A DNA stretch of 64,000 nt from Botryococcus braunii (lineage: Eukaryota > Chlorophyta > Trebouxiophyceae), in contig KV908575.1 of the NCBI GenBank assembly GCA_002005505.1, forward strand, positions 1-64,000, given 5' to 3'. Each line of letters begins with the position of its first letter. Positions within the stretch are counted from its first letter, which is position 1. Position numbers and translations under genes: made by a program. Below the pieces are notes generated by a model. It saw only the letters and a program-made list of their open reading frames with translations, did no database searches and was not told the origin of the DNA. This document shows, piece after piece, positions 28,655-38,572 of the stretch.

Positions 28655-28656
28655 TT

Positions 28657-28669
28657 TGGTATCGGCGAG
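28657..28669 (+). other. Primer-binding site next to LTR L
   Basis: TGGTATCGGCGAG two bases after the LTR. The mirror copy on the minus strand is at 39838-39850. Confidence 0.85.
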
Positions 28670-28734
28670 GCGGTTAGAGCCTCGGTTCGAAGGGAGACGT
28701 AAGGAAGGTTGCCATCGGATTGTCCCTTGCGAGT

Positions 28735-29934
28735 ATGGCGTCCGTCAGGAAAGGAAGCAAGTACGCTGGTATCCCTTTGTTGGAAAAGGAAGTGTTGGAA
28801 GGGCTTGAAAAGGAGGGTGTCGAAGTGGACGATCTCATGCAAGAGGAGTTTGAAACGGAACCAGCTCCACCGCCTAAACCCACACCCAAACGGAAAACCA
28901 AGCTTGCACCAATGAAGAAACCCTTGAAGAAAGACAGAACCCAAATTTTGATTGCTAAGCTACTCAAAAGGATCGAGGCCTTGGAGGGTCAACGAGCTTC
29001 CCAGCGGACGCCATCCTCAAATCACGTAGTGCGTGTGCCTACACGCGCAATGTTCACGGGCAAACGGGGGAGTTTCCAGTTCTTTGCTAGCAAAGTAGAA
29101 TCTTATGCTGACATCTCGAATGTGGCACGTGACAAGTGGGTGGCAGTCGCACTCCAGTGCATGGAGGAGCGACCTACAAAGGTGTGGGGAACTCACTTAA
29201 AAAGGAAGGAACGGGAAGGGGATCAAATGGAAGCAACTTGGGAGGAGTTCAAGACTTTTATGGGGAACCGCTATGACTCAACCGACCTTGTTATGGCCGC
29301 ACGCCAAAAGCTTGATCATGTCTATCAAGGCCATGAAAGTGTTGAAAAATATATCGAAAGGTTCATAACGCTCTTGAGTGACGTTGAAACTGAGTATGAG
29401 ATATGCGAAAATGATAAAATATACATGTTTCTCAAAGGCTTGAATGCTCATATTAGAGTTGCTTGCACGATAAACCCACAAACTGGTGTTAGATTCTCAG
29501 ACCTCGACGTATTGTGCACTTATGTGGTGCAATATGAAAGTAACTTAAAGTCAGGGGGGATGCTGAGGGGACAGGAAGGAAGGAAGGTTCTCAACGCTGT
29601 GAAGAGGACTCCCATAAGCACGCCGGCACACTTTCCGGGATTCACCCAGGGGCCTGTGCTTGGAGCCGTCGGCCACAGCGTTGGTGGGAAGTTAGATTCT
29701 CGGACTAGCGTCCCCTCCGAGCGCCAGTGTTACTTCTGCAAAAACTTTGGTCACGAGCAATGGCAATGTCAGGCCAAGCGGGACTACTTGCAAAGGAAGA
29801 GCAGGCGCGACAGTCAATTGCCCCCACCTCCTCCTTTTCCCTCTAATCAAGCTCGAGGTGGGCAGTGGAAGGGCCGTGGTGGCCGGGGAGGACATTGGAA
29901 GGGAAAAGGGCCGGGGCATAATCCTCAAAAGTAA
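28735..29934 (+). CDS. X/Y family gag, left copy
   Basis: ATG at 28735 (MASVRKGSKYAG), 399 residues. Acidic/Pro-Lys-rich N-terminus, gag core (WEEFKTFMGNRYDSTD, VEKYIERFITLLSDVE), zinc knuckle CYFCKNFGHEQWQC, and a Gly/Arg/Trp-rich tail. The stop is 12 bp before the pol ATG, without the overlap seen in F and G. The protein is identical to the right copy. Confidence 0.9.
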   Translation: MASVRKGSKYAGIPLLEKEVLEGLEKEGVEVDDLMQEEFETEPAPPPKPTPKRKTKLAPMKKPLKKDRTQILIAKLLKRIEALEGQRASQRTPSSNHVVRVPTRAMFTGKRGSFQFFASKVESYADISNVARDKWVAVALQCMEERPTKVWGTHLKRKEREGDQMEATWEEFKTFMGNRYDSTDLVMAARQKLDHVYQGHESVEKYIERFITLLSDVETEYEICENDKIYMFLKGLNAHIRVACTINPQTGVRFSDLDVLCTYVVQYESNLKSGGMLRGQEGRKVLNAVKRTPISTPAHFPGFTQGPVLGAVGHSVGGKLDSRTSVPSERQCYFCKNFGHEQWQCQAKRDYLQRKSRRDSQLPPPPPFPSNQARGGQWKGRGGRGGHWKGKGPGHNPQK

Positions 29935-29945
29935 ATTCTGAAGCC

Positions 29946-32900
29946 ATGGATGCCACTTGCTTGCATGAATTGCACTCTCTTGTGGCCTCCAAATTGGGAA
30001 AGGAAGGGGTAAACCTTGTGGTGCCAAATGTTAGGAAGGCTGAATCTGAGATTTCCAAGTTTTTAGGGGAACAAAGGTGCAACCCGTCCCTCACTTGTTG
30101 TTTCATTGTGGGAAGGAAAGCTTGGAAAAGTAAGAGTCTCTATGCTCACCGTATGCAAGGAAGGATTGTGGAAGTGTGTTCAGGAAGGAAGGGACAGGCG
30201 GTAGACATGAATGGTCAAACTAGTGTATACCCATTCTCTTTTATATGTTGTGTGGTTCCCCCAAGACCCACACTCACCATGGGAAGTGTTACTACTGACT
30301 CTCCGCTCGCTATGACCTTTCCTGCGAATGTTAAGGGGAAAATCCTTTCAGTGTTGTTTGACAGTGGGGCGTCTCATTCCTTTATTAAAAGTGATACTTT
30401 GCAAGGACTTGGGGTGCGCTATAAACCCTCGAGTATCTCAGTGACTCTTGCGGATGGAAGTGTGTCTGATACGAAAGGAACGGTCGATGTGTCATTTACG
30501 CTTAAGCCCGGTGTAAGCTCCCGTCATAACTTCATTGTAAGCCCTGCCATGATTGATGGGGTAGACATGACTTTGGGGCAGGATTGGATGGAAGCAAGGG
30601 GAGCCTCCATTGATTTTCGTGTGAAAGCTGCTCACTTTAGACATCATGGGAAGTGGGTTACCTTAACACGAGCAGATTCACCCTTGCCGGTTGGGCCAAA
30701 ACTTGTTTGGGGTCTTCAAGCAAAAGAAAGGAAGGAGGGAAGGAAGGACAGGAATGGAAGGGGATGGAAGGGGCAAGATGTATGGAAAGTTTGCTTGTAT
30801 ACTGTGCTTGTGAATGACCAGGCTGAGTTGGTGGACATCACCGGGGAGGACGCCTCAAGTGGGGTCGACCTGGCGGATACCGACCAATCTGTGGACGACA
30901 CGCCCGTCGTCACAAAACCCACCAGTGGTACCGGTATGACTTTCACTCAACAAATAAATGATATGCTGGAAGGAAAACCGCAGGCATTGAAGGAGTTGTT
31001 ACGTGCTAATGAGGATTTGTTTGCCAAGCAACTCCCGGGGCTACCTCCGGAAAGGGAAGTATTTCACACAATAAATTTGGAGGAAGGACATCGGCCTCCC
31101 AATAGGCCCGCGTACCGGCTAGCTCCAAGTGAGCTTGCGGAGTGCGAGAAAACAGTGGATGAGTTGTTGAAATTGGGATTGATCAGGCCAAGTTGCTCCC
31201 CTTTTGCTTCACCTGTTTTGTTCGTTAGGAAGAAGGATGGAAGTTTACGGATGGTTATAGATTACCGTCCCCTCAACAAAATCACTATCTCTGATAGATA
31301 CCCTCTACCCAGAATTGATGACCTGTTAGATAAACTTAAGGGAGCAAAAGTGTTTTCAAGCTTGGACTTACTGTCTGGATACCATCAGGTCAGGCTTCGG
31401 AAGGAGGATGTGCCAAAGACTGCCTTTCGGACCCCTTTTGGTTTGTACGAATTTCTTGTTCTCCCCTTTGGTCTGACAAATGCCCCTGCCACATTTCAGA
31501 GGTTGATGAATGAAGTCTTTCATGACTTTATAAGGGAAGGATTTGTGGTGGTGTATTTAGATGATGTGCTCATTTGCAGCAAAACGGAAGATGAACACTT
31601 GGGGCAGTTGGAGAGAGTTTTCACCCGTCTGCGTGAACATCAACTCTTGGCAAAACTTGTTAAATGTTCTTTCTTTGAGAACCAATTGAAGTACTTGGGA
31701 CACATTATTGGTGCAAATGGATTGGAAGTGGATATGGATAAAGTCAAGGTGGTGCAAGAGTGGCCTTCACCCACAAACGTAACGGAAGTTAGAAGGTTTT
31801 TGGGGTTGTCTAACTATTTTCGCAAATTCATCCAAAACTATAGTATCCTAGCAACCCCATTGACCGCTCTCTCTGGAGCAAAGGCACCTTGGAAGTGGGG
31901 ACAGGAGCAACAGGAAGCATTCACCAAAATCAAGGAAGCATTGGTAAGAGCCCCTATCCTGACACTCCCGGATGTACGTCGGCCATTCAAGGTGGTGTGC
32001 GACGCATGCGATTACGGCGTGGGAGCTGTGTTGTTTCAAGATGGGAAGGTTTGTGCTTATTTTAGCAAGAAGTTGGGAGCAAGCGAGAGGAACTACAGTG
32101 CCACGGAACGGGAATTATTGGCTGTGGTGTATGCTCTCACGGAATGGAGATGTTATCTTTTGGGGAAGCCAGTGACAGTGGTAACGGATCACAAGTGTAA
32201 TACCTTCTTGGGTCAACAGGTTGGGCTTAGTCCTCGGAGGGCTCGGTGGGCCGAGCGCCTGCAGGAGTTTGAGATTGAATGGGTATGGGAACCGGGAAAG
32301 ACCAACATTGCGGACCCGCTCTCCAGGTGTTTCACTCAACATGGTCACCCTGGATCTGGGGGGAGGGACAATGGAGTAGTGGCCGGGGTTGCCCTCCGGC
32401 GCAAGCGTACGCGCCCCTCTCCGGACTGCCTCACCCCCTCCAGATTGGATGCAGCTCGGTCCCGCAAGGTTCGAAAAGTCACGGAGCCCGCTCAGGAGGT
32501 CCAAAACCCCCTCGGCACGATGGAGCAAATTGGGTTGGCCAGCCCAAGTGAGCTCACCCCCGATACCGATGGGTACGAAACCTTACTTGGAAAACTTGGG
32601 AAGGCTTACACAGATGATCCTTGGTTGGCAGTGCGCGCGAATCGTCGGAAGGTTAGTCTTAAGGGAGGCTTTTGGGAAAGGAATGGACGGAAGTATGTTC
32701 CTGCATTGTTTGAGGAAAGGAAGAATGGGGAACTTGGTGTTGAGAATCTGCGACATGGAATTTTGGAAGCATTGCATGACCCGCCTCATGTTGGCCACCC
32801 TGGAGTAACTCGCATGTATGAACTTCTCACAAGGGAATGGTATTGGCCTGGAATGTATGAGGATGTCAAAGCCTATGTTGCTCATTGTGACTCTTGCCAG

Positions 32901-33614
32901 CGGGTCAAGGCTCGGAATACTTTGCCTGCTGGTCTTCTTCACCCTTTACAAATACCAGTCAGGAAGTGGCAAAGTTTGTCCATGGATTTCATTACTAATT
33001 TGCCAAAGACTCCCAATGGAAATGATGCTATTTGGGTTGTCGTGGATAGGCTTAGCAAGTGTGCTCATTTTGCAGCTACAACCATGAATGCGGGTGCTTA
33101 TACGGTGGCACAATTGCTAAGGACACGGGTATGGATGTATCATGGATATCCGGAGGAAATTGTTTCTGATCGGGACCCCCGCTTTGTGAGTAAGTTTATG
33201 AAGGCGTTACATGAACTTACGGGATGTCGGCCTGCCCTTTCAACTGCCGCCCCCGCCTGGTATCATCCGACCGTGAATGTCAACTTCCTCACCCCCTACC
33301 GTACCGCTGATGTCGCACGTGTGCGTCCGCCGCCGCCGCCCCCGCATCTCGTCAACGACCATATCGAATACGAGATTGGTGGCATTGTGGACCACAAGCC
33401 ACTCATGGACGACCGCGGCCGCACTCTCTACGACCCGGATGGAACCCCGCATATGCAATACCTTGTGCGATGGAAAGGTTACACGCCCGACGACGATACG
33501 TGGGGACCACTCACGAATTTTACGCGCTGCCGCCAGCAAGTGGAGCAGTACAGAGGGAGTCACGGGTTGCCTCCATTGCCTCCCAGGGGCACAATCCCTC
33601 GGATTCGCCCTTAG
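29946..33614 (+). CDS. X/Y family pol, left copy, integrase deleted
   Basis: 1222 residues from ATG 29946. Protease is FDSGASHSFI. RT has VIDYRPLNKITISDRYPLP and YLDDVLICS. RNase H has CDACDYGVGAVLF, and NIADPLSR follows. The integrase zinc region is GHPGVTRM...CDSCQRVK, and two acids are seen in SMDFITNLP and VSDRDPRF. After RPALSTA the sequence jumps to APAWYHPTVNV, so the expected FHPQTDGQTE block with the third catalytic residue (Glu) and about 100 residues are missing. A chromodomain follows (YLVRWKGYTPDDDTWGPL). Frame is preserved, so the polyprotein is translatable but integrase is dead. Confidence 0.92.
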   Translation: MDATCLHELHSLVASKLGKEGVNLVVPNVRKAESEISKFLGEQRCNPSLTCCFIVGRKAWKSKSLYAHRMQGRIVEVCSGRKGQAVDMNGQTSVYPFSFICCVVPPRPTLTMGSVTTDSPLAMTFPANVKGKILSVLFDSGASHSFIKSDTLQGLGVRYKPSSISVTLADGSVSDTKGTVDVSFTLKPGVSSRHNFIVSPAMIDGVDMTLGQDWMEARGASIDFRVKAAHFRHHGKWVTLTRADSPLPVGPKLVWGLQAKERKEGRKDRNGRGWKGQDVWKVCLYTVLVNDQAELVDITGEDASSGVDLADTDQSVDDTPVVTKPTSGTGMTFTQQINDMLEGKPQALKELLRANEDLFAKQLPGLPPEREVFHTINLEEGHRPPNRPAYRLAPSELAECEKTVDELLKLGLIRPSCSPFASPVLFVRKKDGSLRMVIDYRPLNKITISDRYPLPRIDDLLDKLKGAKVFSSLDLLSGYHQVRLRKEDVPKTAFRTPFGLYEFLVLPFGLTNAPATFQRLMNEVFHDFIREGFVVVYLDDVLICSKTEDEHLGQLERVFTRLREHQLLAKLVKCSFFENQLKYLGHIIGANGLEVDMDKVKVVQEWPSPTNVTEVRRFLGLSNYFRKFIQNYSILATPLTALSGAKAPWKWGQEQQEAFTKIKEALVRAPILTLPDVRRPFKVVCDACDYGVGAVLFQDGKVCAYFSKKLGASERNYSATERELLAVVYALTEWRCYLLGKPVTVVTDHKCNTFLGQQVGLSPRRARWAERLQEFEIEWVWEPGKTNIADPLSRCFTQHGHPGSGGRDNGVVAGVALRRKRTRPSPDCLTPSRLDAARSRKVRKVTEPAQEVQNPLGTMEQIGLASPSELTPDTDGYETLLGKLGKAYTDDPWLAVRANRRKVSLKGGFWERNGRKYVPALFEERKNGELGVENLRHGILEALHDPPHVGHPGVTRMYELLTREWYWPGMYEDVKAYVAHCDSCQRVKARNTLPAGLLHPLQIPVRKWQSLSMDFITNLPKTPNGNDAIWVVVDRLSKCAHFAATTMNAGAYTVAQLLRTRVWMYHGYPEEIVSDRDPRFVSKFMKALHELTGCRPALSTAAPAWYHPTVNVNFLTPYRTADVARVRPPPPPPHLVNDHIEYEIGGIVDHKPLMDDRGRTLYDPDGTPHMQYLVRWKGYTPDDDTWGPLTNFTRCRQQVEQYRGSHGLPPLPPRGTIPRIRP

Positions 33615-33845
33615 GCCCCGTCGACCGGTTGGCCCTCCTTGGAGGGGTCTCTCTGTATGGCCATATGGACTGTGTATGGGCTAGGGTAAGGCTGCCTTAC
33701 CCGGTAGGGTGGACCATGGGTCCCTTACCTGGATAGATCATTGTGCACATTAGGCTCGACATGGCCGCTTCACTTCATTGCCACTGGACACGGACCTTTG
33801 GACTCTGGAACTTTGGACTCGAACTTGGTTTGAACCTCACTTGAA
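33615..33845 (+). other. Left-copy 3' region, truncated without an LTR
   Basis: It matches the start of the right copy's 3' region (34892 leftwards) to CACTTGAA, where the right copy continues about 290 bp further to its purine tract and LTR M. Here it stops and gactg/cagtc of E begins. At least two base differences from the right copy occur in the last 100 bp. Confidence 0.8.
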
Positions 33846-33879
33846 CAGTCCGTGTGCTTAAATATCTCAAGGGAACCCG
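33846..33879 (-). other. 34-bp inverted fragment of E's pol
   Basis: Read on the plus strand it encodes VRVLKYLKGT, the RT/RNase H link of E, although E lies on the minus strand everywhere else. It starts cagtc and ends acccg, the complements of the outer flanks gactg and cgggt. This is the key evidence for an inversion. Confidence 0.92.
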
Positions 33880-34368
33880 TGAAACAAAGGGAGACGTGTA
33901 TGCAAGTTTAATAATAAGAGATATTAGGGTTTAAGGAAGGGGTGACACCGCGAGACAGTAAACGTGACGCCGATTCCTCTTACAATACGCAGCTCCTCCT
34001 CACGCAGGCGATTCCGAGTCTCCAATAAACAATATGGCCAACGCCAATACAATATAATATGCAACAGATATATCCAGGCCCCAAAGATAAGTGTGTCTCT
34101 CGAAGTGTGAGTCCAACTTGTGGTGAACCCGGCTACATCGCCCTTCTATGTGATGCTCTCGCGAGCACCACGAGAAGGATGACGAGAGGGCATCCTTTTG
34201 GACATTTCATGAACATCCTATATTGTGAAGCTTCTCGTAGTACGACGTGCGTGAAGACACATGCGCACACATGCAGGCGTGCACGTAATTCGAAAGACCT
34301 GCACATAATTCGAAAGGCGAGCCGCATGAGGTACGCAGACGCGGCACCGCACGCGTCACCTCACTACA
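33880..34368 (-). repeat. LTR M (3' LTR of X, now inverted)
   Basis: 489 bp, minus orientation. Its outer side is acccg, the complement of L's flank cgggt. On the inner side the purine tract (minus strand aggggggggagta) abuts it. Confidence 0.92.
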
Positions 34369-34892
34369 TACTCCCCCCCCTATTCCTGTGCGTCCCCGCG
34401 CAGAAGGCAGAGCGCAACAAAACAACAAAAGACCTTCCAACATGCGGAGACTCAGAACACTACCTACGGGCAACCCGCCTCCCGTGTTGCCAGACCCCAG
34501 CCGATCGCTGCGTATCGGGGTCCCCACCATATAGAAATAAGAACAAGTATCATTCATGACAAACATGACAAAAGACGAAACAGAGGAAAAAGCGAAGTCC
34601 ACGTAGAGCCAAAAGTCCAGAAGTTCATAAGTCGAGAAGTCCACAAGTCCATAAGGCAAAGTTCAAGTGAGGTTCAAACCAAGTTCGAGTCCAAAGTTCC
34701 AGAGTCCAAAGTTCCGTGTCCAGTGGCAATGAAGTGAGGCGGCCATGTCGAGCCTAATGTGCACAATGATCTATCCAGGTAAGGGACCCATGGTCCACCC
34801 TACCGGGTAAGGCAGCCTTACCCTAGCCCATACACAGTCCATATGGCCATACAGAGAGACCCCTCCAAGGAGGGCCAACCGGTCGACGGGGC
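34369..34892 (-). other. Right-copy 3' untranslated region
   Basis: About 520 bp with no gene. It contains degenerate short tandem units on the minus strand (GGACTTTGG/GAACTTTGGACT near 34600-34720) and ends with the purine tract before LTR M. Confidence 0.7.
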
Positions 34893-37800
34893 CTAAGGGC
34901 GAATCCGAGGGATTGTGCCCCTGGGAGGCAATGGAGGCAACCCGTGACTCCCTCTGTACTGCTCCACTTGCTGGCGGCAGCGCGTAAAATTCGTGAGTGG
35001 TCCCCACGTATCGTCGTCGGGCGTGTAACCTTTCCATCGCACAAGGTATTGCATATGCGGGGTTCCATCCGGGTCGTAGAGAGTGCGGCCGCGGTCGTCC
35101 ATGAGTGGCTTGTGGTCCACAATGCCACCAATCTCGTATTCGATATGGTCGTTGACGAGATGCGGGGGCGGCGGCGGCGGACGCACACGTGCGACATCAG
35201 CGGTACGGTAGGGGGTGAGGAAGTTGACATTCACGGTCGGATGATACCAGGCGGGGGCGGCAGTTGAAAGGGCAGGCCGACATCCCGTAAGTTCATGTAA
35301 CGCCTTCATAAACTTACTCACAAAGCGGGGGTCCCGATCAGAAACAATTTCCTCCGGATATCCATGATACATCCATACCCGTGTCCTTAGCAATTGTGCC
35401 ACCGTATAAGCACCCGCATTCATGGTTGTAGCTGCAAAATGAGCACACTTGCTAAGCCTATCCACGACAACCCAAATAGCATCATTTCCATTGGGAGTCT
35501 TTGGCAAATTAGTAATGAAATCCATGGACAAACTTTGCCACTTCCTGACTGGTATTTGTAAAGGGTGAAGAAGACCAGCAGGCAAAGTATTCCGAGCCTT
35601 GACCCGCTGGCAAGAGTCACAATGAGCAACATAGGCTTTGACATCCTCATACATTCCAGGCCAATACCATTCCCTTGTGAGAAGTTCATACATGCGAGTT
35701 ACTCCAGGGTGGCCAACATGAGGCGGGTCATGCAATGCTTCCAAAATTCCATGTCGCAGATTCTCAACACCAAGTTCCCCATTCTTCCTTTCCTCAAACA
35801 ATGCAGGAACATACTTCCGTCCATTCCTTTCCCAAAAGCCTCCCTTAAGACTAACCTTCCGACGATTCGCGCGCACTGCCAACCAAGGATCATCTGTGTA
35901 AGCCTTCCCAAGTTTTCCAAGTAAGGTTTCGTACCCATCGGTATCGGGGGTGAGCTCACTTGGGCTGGCCAACCCAATTTGCTCCATCGTGCCGAGGGGG
36001 TTTTGGACCTCCTGAGCGGGCTCCGTGACTTTTCGAACCTTGCGGGACCGAGCTGCATCCAATCTGGAGGGGGTGAGGCAGTCCGGAGAGGGGCGCGTAC
36101 GCTTGCGCCGGAGGGCAACCCCGGCCACTACTCCATTGTCCCTCCCCCCAGATCCAGGGTGACCATGTTGAGTGAAACACCTGGAGAGCGGGTCCGCAAT
36201 GTTGGTCTTTCCCGGTTCCCATACCCATTCAATCTCAAACTCCTGCAGGCGCTCGGCCCACCGAGCCCTCCGAGGACTAAGCCCAACCTGTTGACCCAAG
36301 AAGGTATTACACTTGTGATCCGTTACCACTGTCACTGGCTTCCCCAAAAGATAACATCTCCATTCCGTGAGAGCATACACCACAGCCAATAATTCCCGTT
36401 CCGTGGCACTGTAGTTCCTCTCGCTTGCTCCCAACTTCTTGCTAAAATAAGCACAAACCTTCCCATCTTGAAACAACACAGCTCCCACGCCGTAATCGCA
36501 TGCGTCGCACACCACCTTGAATGGCCGACGTACATCCGGGAGTGTCAGGATAGGGGCTCTTACCAATGCTTCCTTGATTTTGGTGAATGCTTCCTGTTGC
36601 TCCTGTCCCCACTTCCAAGGTGCCTTTGCTCCAGAGAGAGCGGTCAATGGGGTTGCTAGGATACTATAGTTTTGGATGAATTTGCGAAAATAGTTAGACA
36701 ACCCCAAAAACCTTCTAACTTCCGTTACGTTTGTGGGTGAAGGCCACTCTTGCACCACCTTGACTTTATCCATATCCACTTCCAATCCATTTGCACCAAT
36801 AATGTGTCCCAAGTACTTCAATTGGTTCTCAAAGAAAGAACATTTAACAAGTTTTGCCAAGAGTTGATGTTCACGCAGACGGGTGAAAACTCTCTCCAAC
36901 TGCCCCAAGTGTTCATCTTCCGTTTTGCTGCAAATGAGCACATCATCTAAATACACCACCACAAATCCTTCCCTTATAAAGTCATGAAAGACTTCATTCA
37001 TCAACCTCTGAAATGTGGCAGGGGCATTTGTCAGACCAAAGGGGAGAACAAGAAATTCGTACAAACCAAAAGGGGTCCGAAAGGCAGTCTTTGGCACATC
37101 CTCCTTCCGAAGCCTGACCTGATGGTATCCAGACAGTAAGTCCAAGCTTGAAAACACTTTTGCTCCCTTAAGTTTATCTAACAGGTCATCAATTCTGGGT
37201 AGAGGGTATCTATCAGAGATAGTGATTTTGTTGAGGGGACGGTAATCTATAACCATCCGTAAACTTCCATCCTTCTTCCTAACGAACAAAACAGGTGAAG
37301 CAAAAGGGGAGCAACTTGGCCTGATCAATCCCAATTTCAACAACTCATCCACTGTTTTCTCGCACTCCGCAAGCTCACTTGGAGCTAGCCGGTACGCGGG
37401 CCTATTGGGAGGCCGATGTCCTTCCTCCAAATTTATTGTGTGAAATACTTCCCTTTCCGGAGGTAGCCCCGGGAGTTGCTTGGCAAACAAATCCTCATTA
37501 GCACGTAACAACTCCTTCAATGCCTGCGGTTTTCCTTCCAGCATATCATTTATTTGTTGAGTGAAAGTCATACCGGTACCACTGGTGGGTTTTGTGACGA
37601 CGGGCGTGTCGTCCACAGATTGGTCGGTATCCGCCAGGTCGACCCCACTTGAGGCGTCCTCCCCGGTGATGTCCACCAACTCAGCCTGGTCATTCACAAG
37701 CACAGTATACAAGCAAACTTTCCATACATCTTGCCCCTTCCATCCCCTTCCATTCCTGTCCTTCCTTCCCTCCTTCCTTTCTTTTGCTTGAAGACCCCAA

Positions 37801-38561
37801 ACAAGTTTTGGCCCAACCGGCAAGGGTGAATCTGCTCGTGTTAAGGTAACCCACTTCCCATGATGTCTAAAGTGAGCAGCTTTCACACGAAAATCAATGG
37901 AGGCTCCCCTTGCTTCCATCCAATCCTGCCCCAAAGTCATGTCTACCCCATCAATCATGGCAGGGCTTACAATGAAGTTATGACGGGAGCTTACACCGGG
38001 CTTAAGCGTAAATGACACATCGACCGTTCCTTTCGTATCAGACACACTTCCATCCGCAAGAGTCACTGAGATACTCGAGGGTTTATAGCGCACCCCAAGT
38101 CCTTGCAAAGTATCACTTTTAATAAAGGAATGAGACGCCCCACTGTCAAACAACACTGAAAGGATTTTCCCCTTAACATTCGCAGGAAAGGTCATAGCGA
38201 GCGGAGAGTCAGTAGTAACACTTCCCATGGTGAGTGTGGGTCTTGGGGGAACCACACAACATATAAAAGAGAATGGGTATACACTAGTTTGACCATTCAT
38301 GTCTACCGCCTGTCCCTTCCTTCCTGAACACACTTCCACAATCCTTCCTTGCATACGGTGAGCATAGAGACTCTTACTTTTCCAAGCTTTCCTTCCCACA
38401 ATGAAACAACAAGTGAGGGACGGGTTGCACCTTTGTTCCCCTAAAAACTTGGAAATCTCAGATTCAGCCTTCCTAACATTTGGCACCACAAGGTTTACCC
38501 CTTCCTTTCCCAATTTGGAGGCCACAAGAGAGTGCAATTCATGCAAGCAAGTGGCATCCAT
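34893..38561 (-). CDS. X/Y family pol, right copy, integrase deleted
   Basis: 1222 residues, identical in protein sequence to the left copy and with the same in-frame integrase deletion (RPALSTA|APAWYHP). Protease, RT (YLDDVLICS), RNase H and chromodomain are intact. Either both elements descend from one deleted master mobilised by another element's integrase, or one copy converted the other. Confidence 0.92.
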   Translation of the reverse strand: MDATCLHELHSLVASKLGKEGVNLVVPNVRKAESEISKFLGEQRCNPSLTCCFIVGRKAWKSKSLYAHRMQGRIVEVCSGRKGQAVDMNGQTSVYPFSFICCVVPPRPTLTMGSVTTDSPLAMTFPANVKGKILSVLFDSGASHSFIKSDTLQGLGVRYKPSSISVTLADGSVSDTKGTVDVSFTLKPGVSSRHNFIVSPAMIDGVDMTLGQDWMEARGASIDFRVKAAHFRHHGKWVTLTRADSPLPVGPKLVWGLQAKERKEGRKDRNGRGWKGQDVWKVCLYTVLVNDQAELVDITGEDASSGVDLADTDQSVDDTPVVTKPTSGTGMTFTQQINDMLEGKPQALKELLRANEDLFAKQLPGLPPEREVFHTINLEEGHRPPNRPAYRLAPSELAECEKTVDELLKLGLIRPSCSPFASPVLFVRKKDGSLRMVIDYRPLNKITISDRYPLPRIDDLLDKLKGAKVFSSLDLLSGYHQVRLRKEDVPKTAFRTPFGLYEFLVLPFGLTNAPATFQRLMNEVFHDFIREGFVVVYLDDVLICSKTEDEHLGQLERVFTRLREHQLLAKLVKCSFFENQLKYLGHIIGANGLEVDMDKVKVVQEWPSPTNVTEVRRFLGLSNYFRKFIQNYSILATPLTALSGAKAPWKWGQEQQEAFTKIKEALVRAPILTLPDVRRPFKVVCDACDYGVGAVLFQDGKVCAYFSKKLGASERNYSATERELLAVVYALTEWRCYLLGKPVTVVTDHKCNTFLGQQVGLSPRRARWAERLQEFEIEWVWEPGKTNIADPLSRCFTQHGHPGSGGRDNGVVAGVALRRKRTRPSPDCLTPSRLDAARSRKVRKVTEPAQEVQNPLGTMEQIGLASPSELTPDTDGYETLLGKLGKAYTDDPWLAVRANRRKVSLKGGFWERNGRKYVPALFEERKNGELGVENLRHGILEALHDPPHVGHPGVTRMYELLTREWYWPGMYEDVKAYVAHCDSCQRVKARNTLPAGLLHPLQIPVRKWQSLSMDFITNLPKTPNGNDAIWVVVDRLSKCAHFAATTMNAGAYTVAQLLRTRVWMYHGYPEEIVSDRDPRFVSKFMKALHELTGCRPALSTAAPAWYHPTVNVNFLTPYRTADVARVRPPPPPPHLVNDHIEYEIGGIVDHKPLMDDRGRTLYDPDGTPHMQYLVRWKGYTPDDDTWGPLTNFTRCRQQVEQYRGSHGLPPLPPRGTIPRIRP

Positions 38562-38572
38562 GGCTTCAGAAT

